Shown: positions 10,801 through 18,298, counted from the first letter of the stretch. The stretch is 35,875 bases of DNA from Bacillota bacterium (GCA_009779975.1 WRAY01000022.1:1-35875), one strand, 5' to 3'. Notes: a model not told the origin generated them from the letters alone. Made by a program: numbers and translations.

Positions 10801-11805
10801 AGATCTAGTCCGATTCAAATCAATTCGGGAAGACTGGGTAATGCGAAAGTAATAAGCATATCATCAAGTGCTAGCCATAGTTTAGCGATAGACGAGTTTG
10901 GTAATATATGGGCATGGGGAAACAACAATTGGGGACAATTAGGTAATGGAACAACGATGAGAAGTCCTATTCCATTGCAAATTAGTGCAGGGATGAGATT
11001 TACAAATGTATTGGCGGGTGACGGTAATAGTTTTGCATTAGACGCACAAGGTAATCTATGGGCATGGGGATTGAATAATTTTGGACAATTAGGTAATGGG
11101 ACGACAGAGAGTAGTTTGTTCCCGACAATAGTAAACACAGCAGGCAGAATTAATAATGCTAGAGTAGTGAGTGTATCAACGGGAACAAATCACAGTTTAG
11201 CAATAGACGAATTTGGAAATCTATGGGCATGGGGAAGTAATGCTAATGGAAGACTAGGTGACGGAACAGCAATGGGCAGAACAAGTCCAGTGAGAATTAA
11301 CACAGCAGGCAGAATTAATAATGCTAGAATAGTGAGTATATCGGCAGGTAATGGACATAGTTTGGCGATAGACGAGTTTGGTAATTTATGGGCATGGGGT
11401 TTAAACAGTTATGGTCAATTGGGTGATGGGACAACAACAAGTAGAAATAGCCCAGTTCAAATTAGTATAGAGGTCAGAGGGGAAAATGTGAAAGTAGTAA
11501 GCATATCAGCAGGTAATGAACATAGTTTGGCGATAGATGAGTTTGGTAATTTGTGGGCTTGGGGTTTGAACAATTATGGTCAGTTGGGAGAGGGAACAAC
11601 AACCAACAGGCTAGCACCAGTTCAAATTAGTATAGAGGTCAGTGGAGAAAATGTGAAAGTAGTAAGCATATCAGCAGGTGTTGGACATAGTTTGGCGATA
11701 GATGAGCATGGTAATATATGGGCTTGGGGATTGAACAATCATGGTCAATTAGGGGATGGAACGAGAGTGAATAAACTTGAGCCAGTTCAAATTCTTAAAA
11801 GTTAA
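7822..11805 (+). CDS. Surface lipoprotein with BspA-type LRRs and a seven-blade RCC1 propeller
   Basis: The 1327-aa product starts with a lipoprotein signal peptide (basic MKKKK, hydrophobic core, lipobox ISGC with Cys25), so it should be anchored outside the membrane. Domains in order: an FN3-like module (about 30-105); more than twenty BspA/LRR_5 repeats (about 110-870; units such as SITFGNSVEIINSYAFYHN); one Listeria/Bacteroides-type repeat (about 877-948, ending VFARWEQ); then seven RCC1 repeats (about 950-1327; core HSLAIDEFGNLWAWG), enough for a closed seven-bladed propeller. BspA-like LRR proteins are adhesins or host-interaction proteins in gut and oral bacteria; the RCC1 partner is unknown. 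AGGAG lies 11 nt before the ATG. The final RCC1 units are very alike at DNA level, suggesting recent internal duplication. Confidence 0.92.
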   Translation: MKKKKIGLLLLMLLLIFSVAIISGCNRRVTLETPNVRIDQLTQTLVWDIVPWSTGGYLIDINDDFIEWEDNEYDLSVLPPGTYIIRVQALTTDENFFVNSEWSEPLTFIRDDNFGMIFERTDSGMSYEVVSRGSASGDIVIRNTHNGVPITRIAERAFRDATTITSVIIGDNVTEIAEDAFRSAINLTSVTIGNSVVSIGDNAFAFNHRLTNISLPDSLRNIGRHAFFQTRLMTEIDFGMGVENIEEFAFHQSGLTYVNFPDSLRYIGVAAFAGMPEARGPLSNITFGSGLRYIGEDSFRFTRLENLTLHVPSLEIGTSAFAENLMLTSIDLSVARVGEYAFFGSVNLYDITLRETVQSIGLRAFYNTSPWLNNYGLIVVDGWVVGERRVEREREYPLPNYLYPQPIRHLNLPYGIVGVADRAFHNNVNLLSLSLASTVRHIGMLAFAFNRSLSTVTIYGSELETIGIQSFFGTNNLNSISLPSSVRRIGSGAFRNGGIWNAAIANYGTRIEGSFCDLTNTYSYHDGVVYVGGWTLGHIDPEVEHIEVASGTHGIADFAFNGFSYLESISLPEGLLHIGEFAFARNESLEEIHLPNTVLTLGLGAFFSNDAMHSVTLSNRITRIERYTFFRNFELRNITIPNSVTYIGELAFYENVALSSITFGNSVEIINSYAFYHNRSLTTLILPDSLTYIGDHAFRNLLRLDVVRLGNGLRHIGDHAFRENPLMGRSEGFIIPASVNHIGDHAFVRARSIEHIVLPEGITRIGKELFRYADRLQTVVIPESITEIGELAFYGTTNLRNITIPNSVLKIGCQAFRFAVSLESIIIPFNVSQMGSNIFSDIQEIKVYVRAETRPIGWNIEWDYDGHEVVWGYFSDHSVALIFDTRSGDRGISTQTIISGQTATEPENPTRDNWIFMGWYSDVDMTQRFDFEQAITSTTVVFARWEQERIVSTGGNHSFSIDEQGNLWAWGNNYFGQLGDGYFGQLQDGTIVGRSSPIQINSGRLGNAKVISISSSASHSLAIDEFGNIWAWGNNNWGQLGNGTTMRSPIPLQISAGMRFTNVLAGDGNSFALDAQGNLWAWGLNNFGQLGNGTTESSLFPTIVNTAGRINNARVVSVSTGTNHSLAIDEFGNLWAWGSNANGRLGDGTAMGRTSPVRINTAGRINNARIVSISAGNGHSLAIDEFGNLWAWGLNSYGQLGDGTTTSRNSPVQISIEVRGENVKVVSISAGNEHSLAIDEFGNLWAWGLNNYGQLGEGTTTNRLAPVQISIEVSGENVKVVSISAGVGHSLAIDEHGNIWAWGLNNHGQLGDGTRVNKLEPVQILKS

Positions 11806-11941
11806 ATGCGACATAATAATGTAAACATATATGCAATATATCTTGCATAATTTGTTGCTGATGTTTTAGTAGTTTTAAAAAGGATAGTGGCAACTTAATG
11901 ATATATAAATTATTATATAAAGGAGTGCAAATATCATCAAA

Positions 11942-12831
11942 ATGAAAAAAAATATTAATTCTATTAGCTTTAACATTGTTAGTGATATTAACGGTTGGTG
12001 TTTTTGTTGCATGTGAAAATAATGAGGAAATAGATATTCCAACAGCAATTTTGTTGGATATTCCAATAATAACTTCTATTTCTGGCACAGGACTAATAAC
12101 ATGGGAAAATGTGTCTTATGCTGATGGATTTGAACTTGACATCAATGGAGAGATAATAAAAAACAACATTAACTTACTATCAACTACAACTCACAGGCTC
12201 TGCTTTTTGGCATGCTGTGACAATAAGAGCATTAAGTAATACTGAACACATCATCGATTCTGATTGGAGTGAAGAAAGGCAAGTAAGAGAACTGGGGACT
12301 CCTGTTTTGAGGGCAGATGGAAATGTAGTGACATGGGGTGCAATTGCTGGGGCTATTCGATACAGGCTCATTATCAACGAAGCAGAGGAAATAGTCAGAA
12401 CAGTTACTGATCGTAGTTTTATTTTGTCAGAACTTGATTCGAAAAATTTTAGAATTTCAATAAGAGCGGAAGCAAATAATGCTGTCTATTCCGTTTGGTC
12501 GGAGGATTTTAATCCAACGATATTCCAAATAACAATTGACCCAAGTAACTATGGTGATGTGATAACTAGGTTTGTTGCATCAAATACTACTTTATATGAG
12601 ATGGGTATCCAAACACCAATATTCTATCGTCATACTTTTGAAGGGTGGTTCACAAATACGGAATTAACAATTCCTGCAAATTTTGATGCTCCGATAACGA
12701 CGGATTTGGTTTTGTTTGCGAATTGGATTCGGGAACATCATTTTGTTGAGGTGCTAGCAGGCGATCAACATAGTTTTGCAATAGATGAATTTGGAAATTT
12801 GTGGGATTGGGGAAGTAATGGCAATGGATAA
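11942..12831 (+). pseudogene. Frameshifted, truncated lipoprotein related to the LRR/RCC1 protein
   Basis: Three frames must be joined to read this gene. The ATG at 11942 is followed by eight A's; with seven A's the frame would give MKKILILLALTLL and then the lipobox VFVAC, but as written it stops after 24 codons. The second frame (from about 11946) encodes the signal peptide and an FN3-like module, then loses frame at about 12160-12190. There the +1 frame resumes with QLQLTGSAFWHAVTIRALS. A second FN3-like module and a Flg_new-like repeat (GWFTNTELTIPANF) follow. The last part is a single RCC1 unit (HSFAIDEFGNLWDWG) ending at TAA 12829, after which a degraded RCC1 continuation seems visible. 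AGGAG (11921-11925) precedes the ATG. It resembles a shortened, LRR-less copy of the preceding gene. Homopolymer phase variation or sequencing error could explain the first shift, but less easily both shifts plus the truncation. Confidence 0.75.
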
Positions 12832-12922
12832 ATTAAATGAGATAGGAAATAGGGTTAAATTTAATTGTGATAATAGGTTAATCAGTCATAAAAAAGAATG
12901 TTTTTGAATCTTATTTTATCCC

Positions 12923-12950
12923 AAAGATAATTGAAATAATTATCTTTTTT
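12923..12950 (+). terminator. Intrinsic terminator
   Basis: A 10-bp perfect stem (12923-12932 with 12938-12947) with a GAAAT loop ends in TTTTTT. It lies between the decayed lipoprotein gene and hflX. A further 9-bp inverted repeat (12878-12886 with 12954-12962) brackets it. Confidence 0.8.
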
Positions 12951-13013
12951 AGAACTGATTAAATATAAAGGATTAATAAATTAGAAAATTTTGAAAAAAA
13001 TGAGGAAGAGCAG

Positions 13014-14120
13014 ATGAAGGTTTTGATTGTTGGGGTTACCTTTGGCAATGAGGACAAGAATAATAGTATGGATGAACTTGCTAGTTTGGTTTGGACTGCG
13101 GGTGGTTTTGTCGTTGGGATGGTCGAGCAGAATCGTGTCAAAGTTGATGCTGAGTTTTTTGTCGGGAGCGGAAAGGTTCGTGAAATCAGAGAGTTTGCGG
13201 AAAGTAATGAGGCGGAATTAATTGTTTTTAACAATCAATTAAGCGGGCGGCAGATTAAAAATTTGGTTGATGAAATTAATATTTCTGTTATTGACAGGAA
13301 TATGTTGATACTTGATATTTTTGCAATGCGTGCGCAAAATCAAGAGGGGAAGTTGCAAGTTGAATTGGCACAATTAAATTACAGTTTGCCAAGGCTTATC
13401 GGGCAGGGGGTGCTGATGGATAGGCAAGAAGGGGCAATTGGGACGAGGGGACCGGGCGAGACCAAACTTGAATTAGACAGGCGTGTCATAAGGCGTAAAA
13501 TTACTGAGAAGAAAAGAGAGATTGACAAACTAACAAAGCAAAGAGAAGGCCGAAGAAAAAAACGCATGGAAAGTGAAAAAAATGTTGCAATTGTCGGCTA
13601 CACAAATGCCGGAAAATCAACGCTCATGAACTCTTTTACAAAAGCGGGAGTTGAAGTTGAGGACAAGTTGTTTGCAACACTAGACACAACAACCCGAAAA
13701 GTTTTTCACGAGATTGGAAAGGAATACACCCTCACCGATACAGTCGGTTTTATCAGCGATTTGCCGCATGAATTCATAAAAGCATTCAAGTCAACACTGG
13801 AAGAGGCGAAATATGCTGACCTGCTTTTGCTTGTTGTTGATATTTCAAGTGAACAAATAGAGAAAGATGTCCAAGTTGTTATGAATGTTTTGGAAGAGTT
13901 GAATGTTTCAAACAAGACAACAATAGTTGTTTTTAATAAGATTGATGCATTGCGTAAGATATTTGAAATTAAAGATAATGATTTAATGGAAGAAAAATTG
14001 AATGAAAAAACAAGCGGAATAGAAGAAATTAAACGCTTTGAAAAAGTTTTTATTTCAGCAAAAAAAGGCGAGGGGATTGATGAATTAAAACAGGCAATTG
14101 TTAAAAATCTGTGGGGATAA
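13014..14120 (+). CDS. hflX: GTPase HflX (ribosome-associated)
   Basis: HflX binds the 50S subunit and splits stalled or stress-arrested ribosomes. The 368-aa protein has the HflX N-terminal domain (FVGSGKVREI, IVFNNQLSGRQIKNL), the conserved GAIGTRGPGETKLELDRR linker, a basic coiled-coil stretch, and then the GTPase domain. That domain has G1 GYTNAGKST (195-203), G3 DTVGF and G4 NKID. The C-terminal extension is short. GAGGAAG lies 5 nt before the ATG. It follows a terminator, so it starts a new unit. No terminator is evident after it; a 14-bp AT palindrome (14122-14135) follows the stop. Confidence 0.95.
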   Translation: MKVLIVGVTFGNEDKNNSMDELASLVWTAGGFVVGMVEQNRVKVDAEFFVGSGKVREIREFAESNEAELIVFNNQLSGRQIKNLVDEINISVIDRNMLILDIFAMRAQNQEGKLQVELAQLNYSLPRLIGQGVLMDRQEGAIGTRGPGETKLELDRRVIRRKITEKKREIDKLTKQREGRRKKRMESEKNVAIVGYTNAGKSTLMNSFTKAGVEVEDKLFATLDTTTRKVFHEIGKEYTLTDTVGFISDLPHEFIKAFKSTLEEAKYADLLLLVVDISSEQIEKDVQVVMNVLEELNVSNKTTIVVFNKIDALRKIFEIKDNDLMEEKLNEKTSGIEEIKRFEKVFISAKKGEGIDELKQAIVKNLWG

Positions 14121-14157
14121 CTGAAAAATTTTTCAAATTATTTTACTGTTTTAGCGC

Positions 14158-14186
14158 TTGACAAGTCTGAGGAAGATTGATATACT
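14158..14186 (+). promoter_or_regulatory. Promoter for the small ORFs and probably dnaN
   Basis: TTGACA (14158-14163), a 17-bp spacer and TATACT (14181-14186) form a near-consensus sigma-A promoter. The predicted start near 14193 excludes the TTG at 14177 as a start codon and leaves GGGAG (14198-14202) as ribosome site for the ATG at 14213. Confidence 0.8.
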
Positions 14187-14212
14187 GGATTATATTTGGG
14201 AGAATTTTATTA

Positions 14213-14410
14213 ATGATTGAAATACTACTAATTATAAATTTGGTCATGATGGGAAAGAGACTTTCTGTGAGAGGCAAAAATTTTAATGCTTTGTCGGAGT
14301 CGCAACAAGCATGGGTTCACTCATTATATTCGAAATTTAAAAATTCAAGAGCAGGTCGAAAAAATCCAATGACAGTTGAAAAATATTTGGCAAAATTGTC
14401 TGCGGAATAG
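14213..14410 (+). CDS. Small protein of unknown function, 65 aa
   Basis: It starts at ATG 14213, with GGGAG 10 nt upstream and a strong promoter just before. The product has a hydrophobic N-terminal stretch (IEILLIINLVMMG) and then a basic, soluble-looking region (SQQAWVHSLYSKFKNSRAGR). That suggests a short membrane anchor with a cytoplasmic tail. I do not recognise a family. It lies between hflX and dnaN and is followed 9 nt later by an even smaller hydrophobic ORF. The clear promoter and ribosome site support it as a real gene. Confidence 0.6.
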   Translation: MIEILLIINLVMMGKRLSVRGKNFNALSESQQAWVHSLYSKFKNSRAGRKNPMTVEKYLAKLSAE

Positions 14411-14419
14411 ATTAAACAT

Positions 14420-14500
14420 ATGATTTTGGCTATTATTTGTTTTTTGTTCACTGCTTTTGTGGTAACAATTATTCTTTTGGCGGGCTTTGGAATTATATAA
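14420..14500 (+). CDS. Candidate 26-aa single-helix membrane microprotein
   Basis: ATG 14420 to TAA 14500 encodes 26 residues that are almost entirely one hydrophobic helix (ILAIICFLFTAFVVTIILLA). It starts 9 nt after the preceding 65-aa gene and ends 40 nt before dnaN. There is no clear ribosome site of its own, so it would depend on coupling to the upstream gene. Evidence is the uninterrupted hydrophobic helix and its position; it could be chance. Confidence 0.4.
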   Translation: MILAIICFLFTAFVVTIILLAGFGII

Positions 14501-14540
14501 CTCACATTCACATAAAAACTAAGGAAGGTAAATTAAAAAT

Positions 14541-15644
14541 ATGGAATTAACATGTAACAGTATTGAACTGGCGAGAGCGGTTGAGAAGGTGTCGAAGGCT
14601 ATAAGGAGTGCTAATGTTTTGCGCCCTGCTTTGACCGGAATAAAATTTAAGGCTCAAGGGAAGAGTTTGACGCTTTATGCGACAGACTTAGAGATTGCAA
14701 TTGAAAAGACGATTGTGGCGTCCGTTACTGAAGAAGGTGAAGTTATAGCACCCGGAGCAACATTAAAAGACTTTGTCAAAAGTTTATCCGATGATACTGT
14801 TGAGATAAAAAGCGAAAACTTGAGATTGACGATTAACTATGGAAAAAGCGTTGCGGTCATGAATTGTTTTGACTTGACAGAGTTTCCGAAAACACCGGCG
14901 GTTGAAAAAGAAAAAAGTATAACTATTGCAAAAGAGGAGTTTAAAGATGCTGTGTCAAAAGTTGCGTTTTGTGCTGCAACTGATGAAGCAAGACCACTAC
15001 TAAAAGGAATTTTGCTTAAATCCTATGGTGAAAAACTTGATTTTGTTGCTCTCGATGGCTATCGCATGGCGAAAGTGACGAAAAAAATCGGAAAAGGCAT
15101 TGAAGATATGTCGAGAATCGTTCCTGCAACTGCCCTTAAAATTGTTGAAGGATTGGTTGAGGCGAGCGATGAGATGATGGTTTTGAACTTTGAAAAGAAC
15201 TATCTTCTTGTTGAAATTGAATATACTCGCATTATGGTAAGACTTTTAGAAGGTGATTATCTTGACTATAATCAAATAATTCCAAAAGAATTTGAAACAA
15301 CACTTATTGTTCCTCGTGACGCATTCAAAGCGGCGCTTGAACGAGCAAGGCTTCTTTCACTAAAAGACACAAGTTTGGTCAAATTTGACATAGGCAGAAA
15401 TTCAATCAATCTCACCGCAAACGGAACTGAAGGAAATTTGGACGAGAATGTCTTTGTCAAAAATAACGGAAGCGATGTTAAAACCGCATTTAATGTTAAA
15501 TATCTTCTTGATTCACTCTCAAAAATCGAGTCAGACAGTTTTGCATTCAAATGCTCTTCAAATACTATGCCGGCAGTCTTAGAACCAATCGGCGGAAAAG
15601 TTGATGCGTTGTTTTTGGTTTTGCCGGTGAGGGTTATAAACTAA
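14541..15644 (+). CDS. dnaN: DNA polymerase III beta subunit (sliding clamp)
   Basis: DnaN forms the ring that tethers polymerase to DNA. The 367-aa length is normal. Family signatures are present: RPALTGIKFKA near the N-terminus, ARPLLKGILLKSYGEKLDFVALDGYRMA in the middle, EGDYLDYNQIIPKEF, and a C-terminus MPAVLEPIGGKVDALFLVLPVRV corresponding to the usual ILPMRL ending. AGGAAGG lies about 12 nt before the ATG. In many bacteria dnaN is next to dnaA and recF; here its neighbours are two tiny ORFs and hflX upstream and nothing recognisable for 360 bp downstream. It is presumably transcribed from the promoter at 14158. Confidence 0.95.
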   Translation: MELTCNSIELARAVEKVSKAIRSANVLRPALTGIKFKAQGKSLTLYATDLEIAIEKTIVASVTEEGEVIAPGATLKDFVKSLSDDTVEIKSENLRLTINYGKSVAVMNCFDLTEFPKTPAVEKEKSITIAKEEFKDAVSKVAFCAATDEARPLLKGILLKSYGEKLDFVALDGYRMAKVTKKIGKGIEDMSRIVPATALKIVEGLVEASDEMMVLNFEKNYLLVEIEYTRIMVRLLEGDYLDYNQIIPKEFETTLIVPRDAFKAALERARLLSLKDTSLVKFDIGRNSINLTANGTEGNLDENVFVKNNGSDVKTAFNVKYLLDSLSKIESDSFAFKCSSNTMPAVLEPIGGKVDALFLVLPVRVIN

Positions 15645-15870
15645 AGTAATAAATTACAAATTACAGTTGACGGGTCTTCGACCTCTTTGTTGTGATAATT
15701 CCATGTATTATAATCTCAGGCAAAAGTATTTAAAATACTTGCGATTCTGAAATAATGTGACGACCGTTTTTGTAATAAAGTGATGCTCGTTTTCTTAATA
15801 ATGTTGCATCAGCGTCTGCGTTTTCGTGGAAATGTTGCACCGCATAAAATATAATAGAGGTATGTATTTG
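15645..15870. other. Gene-free stretch after dnaN with small palindromes and repeats
   Basis: No coding sequence is seen. It holds a degenerate 7-bp repeat (ATTACAAATTACAG, 15654-15667), a GGTC-TTC-GACC triloop hairpin (15673-15683), a 17-nt palindrome (15724-15740, arms AAGTATTT/AAATACTT), and an imperfect tandem repeat of about 23 bp around 15757-15803. Confidence 0.5.
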
Positions 15871-15900
15871 TTTACATAACTTGATAAAAAATGTTATACT
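15871..15900 (+). promoter_or_regulatory. Promoter for the SIMPL-domain gene
   Basis: TTTACA (15871-15876), an 18-bp spacer and TATACT (15895-15900). It predicts a leader of about 100 nt before the ATG at 16008. Confidence 0.6.
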
Positions 15901-16007
15901 AAAATTCAAGTAAGTAAAAATTATGCTCGCTTGATAGAAAAAAATATAGGATTTTTAGCCACTTCCGATTTAAATTCAAATTAGCAAAAAATATAAGGAT
16001 AAACAAA

Positions 16008-16661
16008 ATGAAAAGCATGGATGAAAACAAATTTAGTAAAGAAGCAATGATTACGGTAAAAGGTAGTGCAAGAGTTGTCACAAAGCCAGACCACGCAACT
16101 TTTAATGTTGGTGTGGAGACGATTCATGCTAGTCTTTCGACTGCACAAACAGATAATACAAAAATTATTGACAAACTTTTTGCAGTTTTAGAAAAGCATG
16201 GGATTTCAAAGGATGATTATAACACAAACTCTTTTTCATTTTTTCCGGAGCAGGATTATAGTGGTGGTAAGCCAAAGTTTATAGGCCATAGGGTTAGTAA
16301 TTCCATTGCTATCAAGGTGCGAGACATTGATAAAGTAGGGCAAATCATTGATGCGGTTTCCTCTTGTGGGATAAACAATATGCATGGGTTGCATTTTGCC
16401 GCTAGCAACACAGTAGAGGCTTATAACGAAGCACTTGTAAAAGCGATAGAAGCAGCAAAACAAAAAGCAACTGTTATTTTTGGACTTAGGGATAGTAAAT
16501 TGATTATTACAAAAGTAAAGGAATTAACCACAAACCAAGACTCCTTTATATCTCGTAGTGGCGATGTGCTGGCTCTTTCCGCAGATAGCGAAACACCGAT
16601 ACAGAGTGGCAATACATCTGTTTCTGCCGAAGTAGAAATGGATGTTGTATTGATGTTCTAG
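16008..16661 (+). CDS. SIMPL (DUF541/YggE-like) domain protein
   Basis: The 217-aa product matches the SIMPL fold: KGSARVVTKPDHATFNVGVE at the start, the alternating IIDKLFAVLEKHGISKDDYNTNSFSF section, and the AYNEALVKAIEAAKQKATVI helix. SIMPL proteins are poorly understood; E. coli YggE is linked to oxidative-stress tolerance. Unlike most YggE-type proteins there is no signal peptide, so this one is probably cytoplasmic. AAGGA lies 8 nt before the ATG, with its own promoter upstream and its own terminator downstream, so it is a single-gene unit. Confidence 0.87.
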   Translation: MKSMDENKFSKEAMITVKGSARVVTKPDHATFNVGVETIHASLSTAQTDNTKIIDKLFAVLEKHGISKDDYNTNSFSFFPEQDYSGGKPKFIGHRVSNSIAIKVRDIDKVGQIIDAVSSCGINNMHGLHFAASNTVEAYNEALVKAIEAAKQKATVIFGLRDSKLIITKVKELTTNQDSFISRSGDVLALSADSETPIQSGNTSVSAEVEMDVVLMF

Positions 16662-16690
16662 AAACTAAATAATTTAATATTAACGCTTAG

Positions 16691-16719
16691 AAGACAGTCA
16701 AATCATGGCTGTTTTTTTT
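16691..16719 (+). terminator. Intrinsic terminator of the SIMPL gene
   Basis: A 6-bp core stem (16694-16699 with 16707-16712, one G-T pair) extends into flanking A/T pairs and ends in eight T's. It lies 30 bp after the stop. Confidence 0.75.
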
Positions 16720-16829
16720 ATGGATATTATATGATAAAGGCAATAGGACATTGAAAAGAAAATCAAAGACGGTGTGGATTTGGTTTACTATGAAAAGTAA
16801 CAATTGTCAATGGAATATGCTTTCCCCCA

Positions 16830-16934
16830 GTGTCGGCATATATTGTTCAAACTGTGTGTCAGTTGCAATCCAGTGAGAATCAATATTTTTCCTGCTTCTT
16901 ACCTCCACTCTTGCTGAACAATGCCGTGTCGGCA
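16830..16934. repeat. Short inverted-repeat element, copy A, flanked by a 9-bp direct repeat
   Basis: An element of about 87-91 bp has inverted ends ATTGTTCA/TGAACAAT plus GGCAT/ATGCC. It contains an internal AACTG-TGTGT-CAGTT hairpin. The same 9-mer GTGTCGGCA flanks it on both sides (16830-16838 and 16926-16934), as a target-site duplication would. A second copy lies in the opposite orientation at 24677-24742, sharing both ends but lacking about 18 bp in the middle. Confidence 0.6.
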
Positions 16935-17316
16935 GGGTGTGCAAGATGTAGGCGAGTATTCAAACTGATATGACACTCAAATAAGAGGCAAAACCCGAAA
17001 ACATCTCAATCTCAAAACACCCCTCGTATTCCACAGTCTAAGGCGATAATAGCCAGTCTCTACGACTTTAGGCGGAGCAAACGAAAATAGAGCCGACCCG
17101 AAAACAAAAAGCCGATTTAACTTTATAACTTTATTTCTAAAGTGTCCAACTTTTGGGATGCATTTCAAAATCAAGGCAGCCGTTCTTTTTATGTCCTAGG
17201 AAAAAACGACTGCAAGCACTTTTAAACATCCTTGACTACTAGCCGAGACGATCGCCATGAAGTTAATAGTTGAACCTCAAGCGAGGGATAAGCCAAAGGA
17301 GGCTTTTTTATTTTTT
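16935..17316 (+). ncRNA. Candidate noncoding transcript ending at a lone terminator
   Basis: No credible coding sequence lies between the SIMPL terminator (16719) and the intrinsic terminator at 17290-17316, yet that terminator needs a plus-strand transcript. The region is less AT-rich than other gaps. It contains a long imperfect hairpin (GCAG at 17176-17179 pairing with CTGC at 17210-17213 around CGTT/AACG and T/A runs) and a CCTC-AAGC-GAGG stem (17275-17286). I could not match it to tmRNA, RNase P RNA, 6S or SRP RNA, and I found no clear promoter. The 5' boundary is arbitrary. Confidence 0.3.
17290..17316 (+). terminator. Intrinsic terminator without an upstream ORF
   Basis: A short AAGCC/GGCTT stem (17290-17294 with 17301-17305) is followed by T6-A-T6. 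It lies just beyond the stop of the convergent minus-strand gene at 17329 and would stop plus-strand transcription before it. Confidence 0.5.
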
Positions 17317-17328
17317 AATTATTCTTAA

Positions 17329-18054
17329 CTACATCCATCGGCTTTCTGTTTCGGGGATTTCGTCGCTGTTTTTTCTTAGTTTCGGGAGGTATTCACAAGA
17401 TATGGAGATGATGAGCATGATGACTAAAGACAGAGGACCGACAACATACCATTCTAAGATGGTGTTTGGGACGAATGGACGATAGATTTCCATTTGAATA
17501 TCGACATTAAATGCATGGGCGAGAAAGTGACCGAATGTTAAATAAGCACACATTCCAAGGAGCATGCACCACCAGTTTCTAAAATTGGGTTTAAATTCGC
17601 CGGTTACTATTAATAGAACTGCCAAAAAACTCATTAGAGTGTGAAAAACCAGCATTGAAAAGGTTCTTTGTTCAAATATTGTCCCGGTATTTGCAAATGC
17701 CGGAACCGGATAGATTATTGTGACCAGTCCTCCTATGAAGGCAATATAGACAACGCAATGAAAAATTTTGTGGTTTCTGTTTTTGAAAAGTATTAATGTC
17801 AAGGTTGATAAAAGTAGTGCTGAGATGGTGCAAAACGAGTCGGGGATTAATTGATGCATATTCTCGTTAAGAATGGCAACGCTTAATCTGTTCCAAATAA
17901 GAGTTGCAAATAAAGTTACCGCAACGACATTAATAACAATGTTTTTGCTATTTTGTGATTTGCAAAATAATTTGATAACAATAAGAGATGCTATCGAAAG
18001 TGAGAGGGCAACTACTAAAAATAAAATATGTGAAAGTTCAAATGCATTATTCAT
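17329..18054 (-). CDS. YwaF-like integral membrane protein
   Basis: The 241-aa product has about seven hydrophobic segments spread over its length and no soluble domain. The order of segments and phrases such as LIPDSFCTISALLLSTLTLILF and IFHCVVYIAFIGGLVTIIYP resemble the YwaF/TMEM164-like family, whose function is unclear. The ATG at 18054 has AAGGAG (complement of 18069-18074) 14 nt upstream and a consensus promoter farther up (18299-18327). It converges on the candidate plus-strand noncoding transcript. The membrane nature is firm; the family call is tentative. Confidence 0.6.
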   Translation of the reverse strand: MNNAFELSHILFLVVALSLSIASLIVIKLFCKSQNSKNIVINVVAVTLFATLIWNRLSVAILNENMHQLIPDSFCTISALLLSTLTLILFKNRNHKIFHCVVYIAFIGGLVTIIYPVPAFANTGTIFEQRTFSMLVFHTLMSFLAVLLIVTGEFKPNFRNWWCMLLGMCAYLTFGHFLAHAFNVDIQMEIYRPFVPNTILEWYVVGPLSLVIMLIISISCEYLPKLRKNSDEIPETESRWM

Positions 18055-18118
18055 GATTAGTTTTTAAACTCCTTTTTTTGATAATGATAAATAATAATGA
18101 CAAAAGAAATAAATTGAC

Positions 18119-18175
18119 GCTACGCTAGATTCTTCGCTTCGCTCAGAATGACAAAAGAAACAAATCTAGCATAGC
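18119..18175. repeat. 57-bp palindromic intergenic element
   Basis: Imperfect 13-bp inverted ends (18119-18131 with 18163-18175, 12 of 13 pair) enclose TTCGCTTCGCTCAGAATGAC. A near-identical AATGACAAAAGAAA-AAAT direct repeat occurs just before it and inside it (about 18097 and 18148). The core resembles a sequence I recall as widely dispersed between genes in many bacterial genomes. It lies in the leader of the YwaF-like gene. Confidence 0.6.
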
Positions 18176-18298
18176 ATAGTTTTAATATTCATTTCCATAA
18201 AAGTGTCGAAGACACATTTGCAAATTTTCTAGACAAAGAAAAAAAAGAAAAGCATACTTATCATCAATATTTAACACTACTATATTTTTATATGTAAT

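Noticed and set aside
16835..16925. Integron attC site
   Set aside because: The ends read GTTCAGC or GTTCAAA rather than GTTRRRY/RYYYAAC, and no integrase or cassette array is visible.
16977..17174. 65-aa minus-strand frame
   Set aside because: Arg/Leu-rich composition without a ribosome site, typical of a shadow over noncoding structured DNA.
16935..17316. tmRNA, RNase P RNA, 6S or SRP RNA
   Set aside because: I looked for the conserved cores (GGAUUCGA of tmRNA, GAGGAAAGUCC of RNase P, the SRP Alu/GNAR motifs) on both strands and did not find them.
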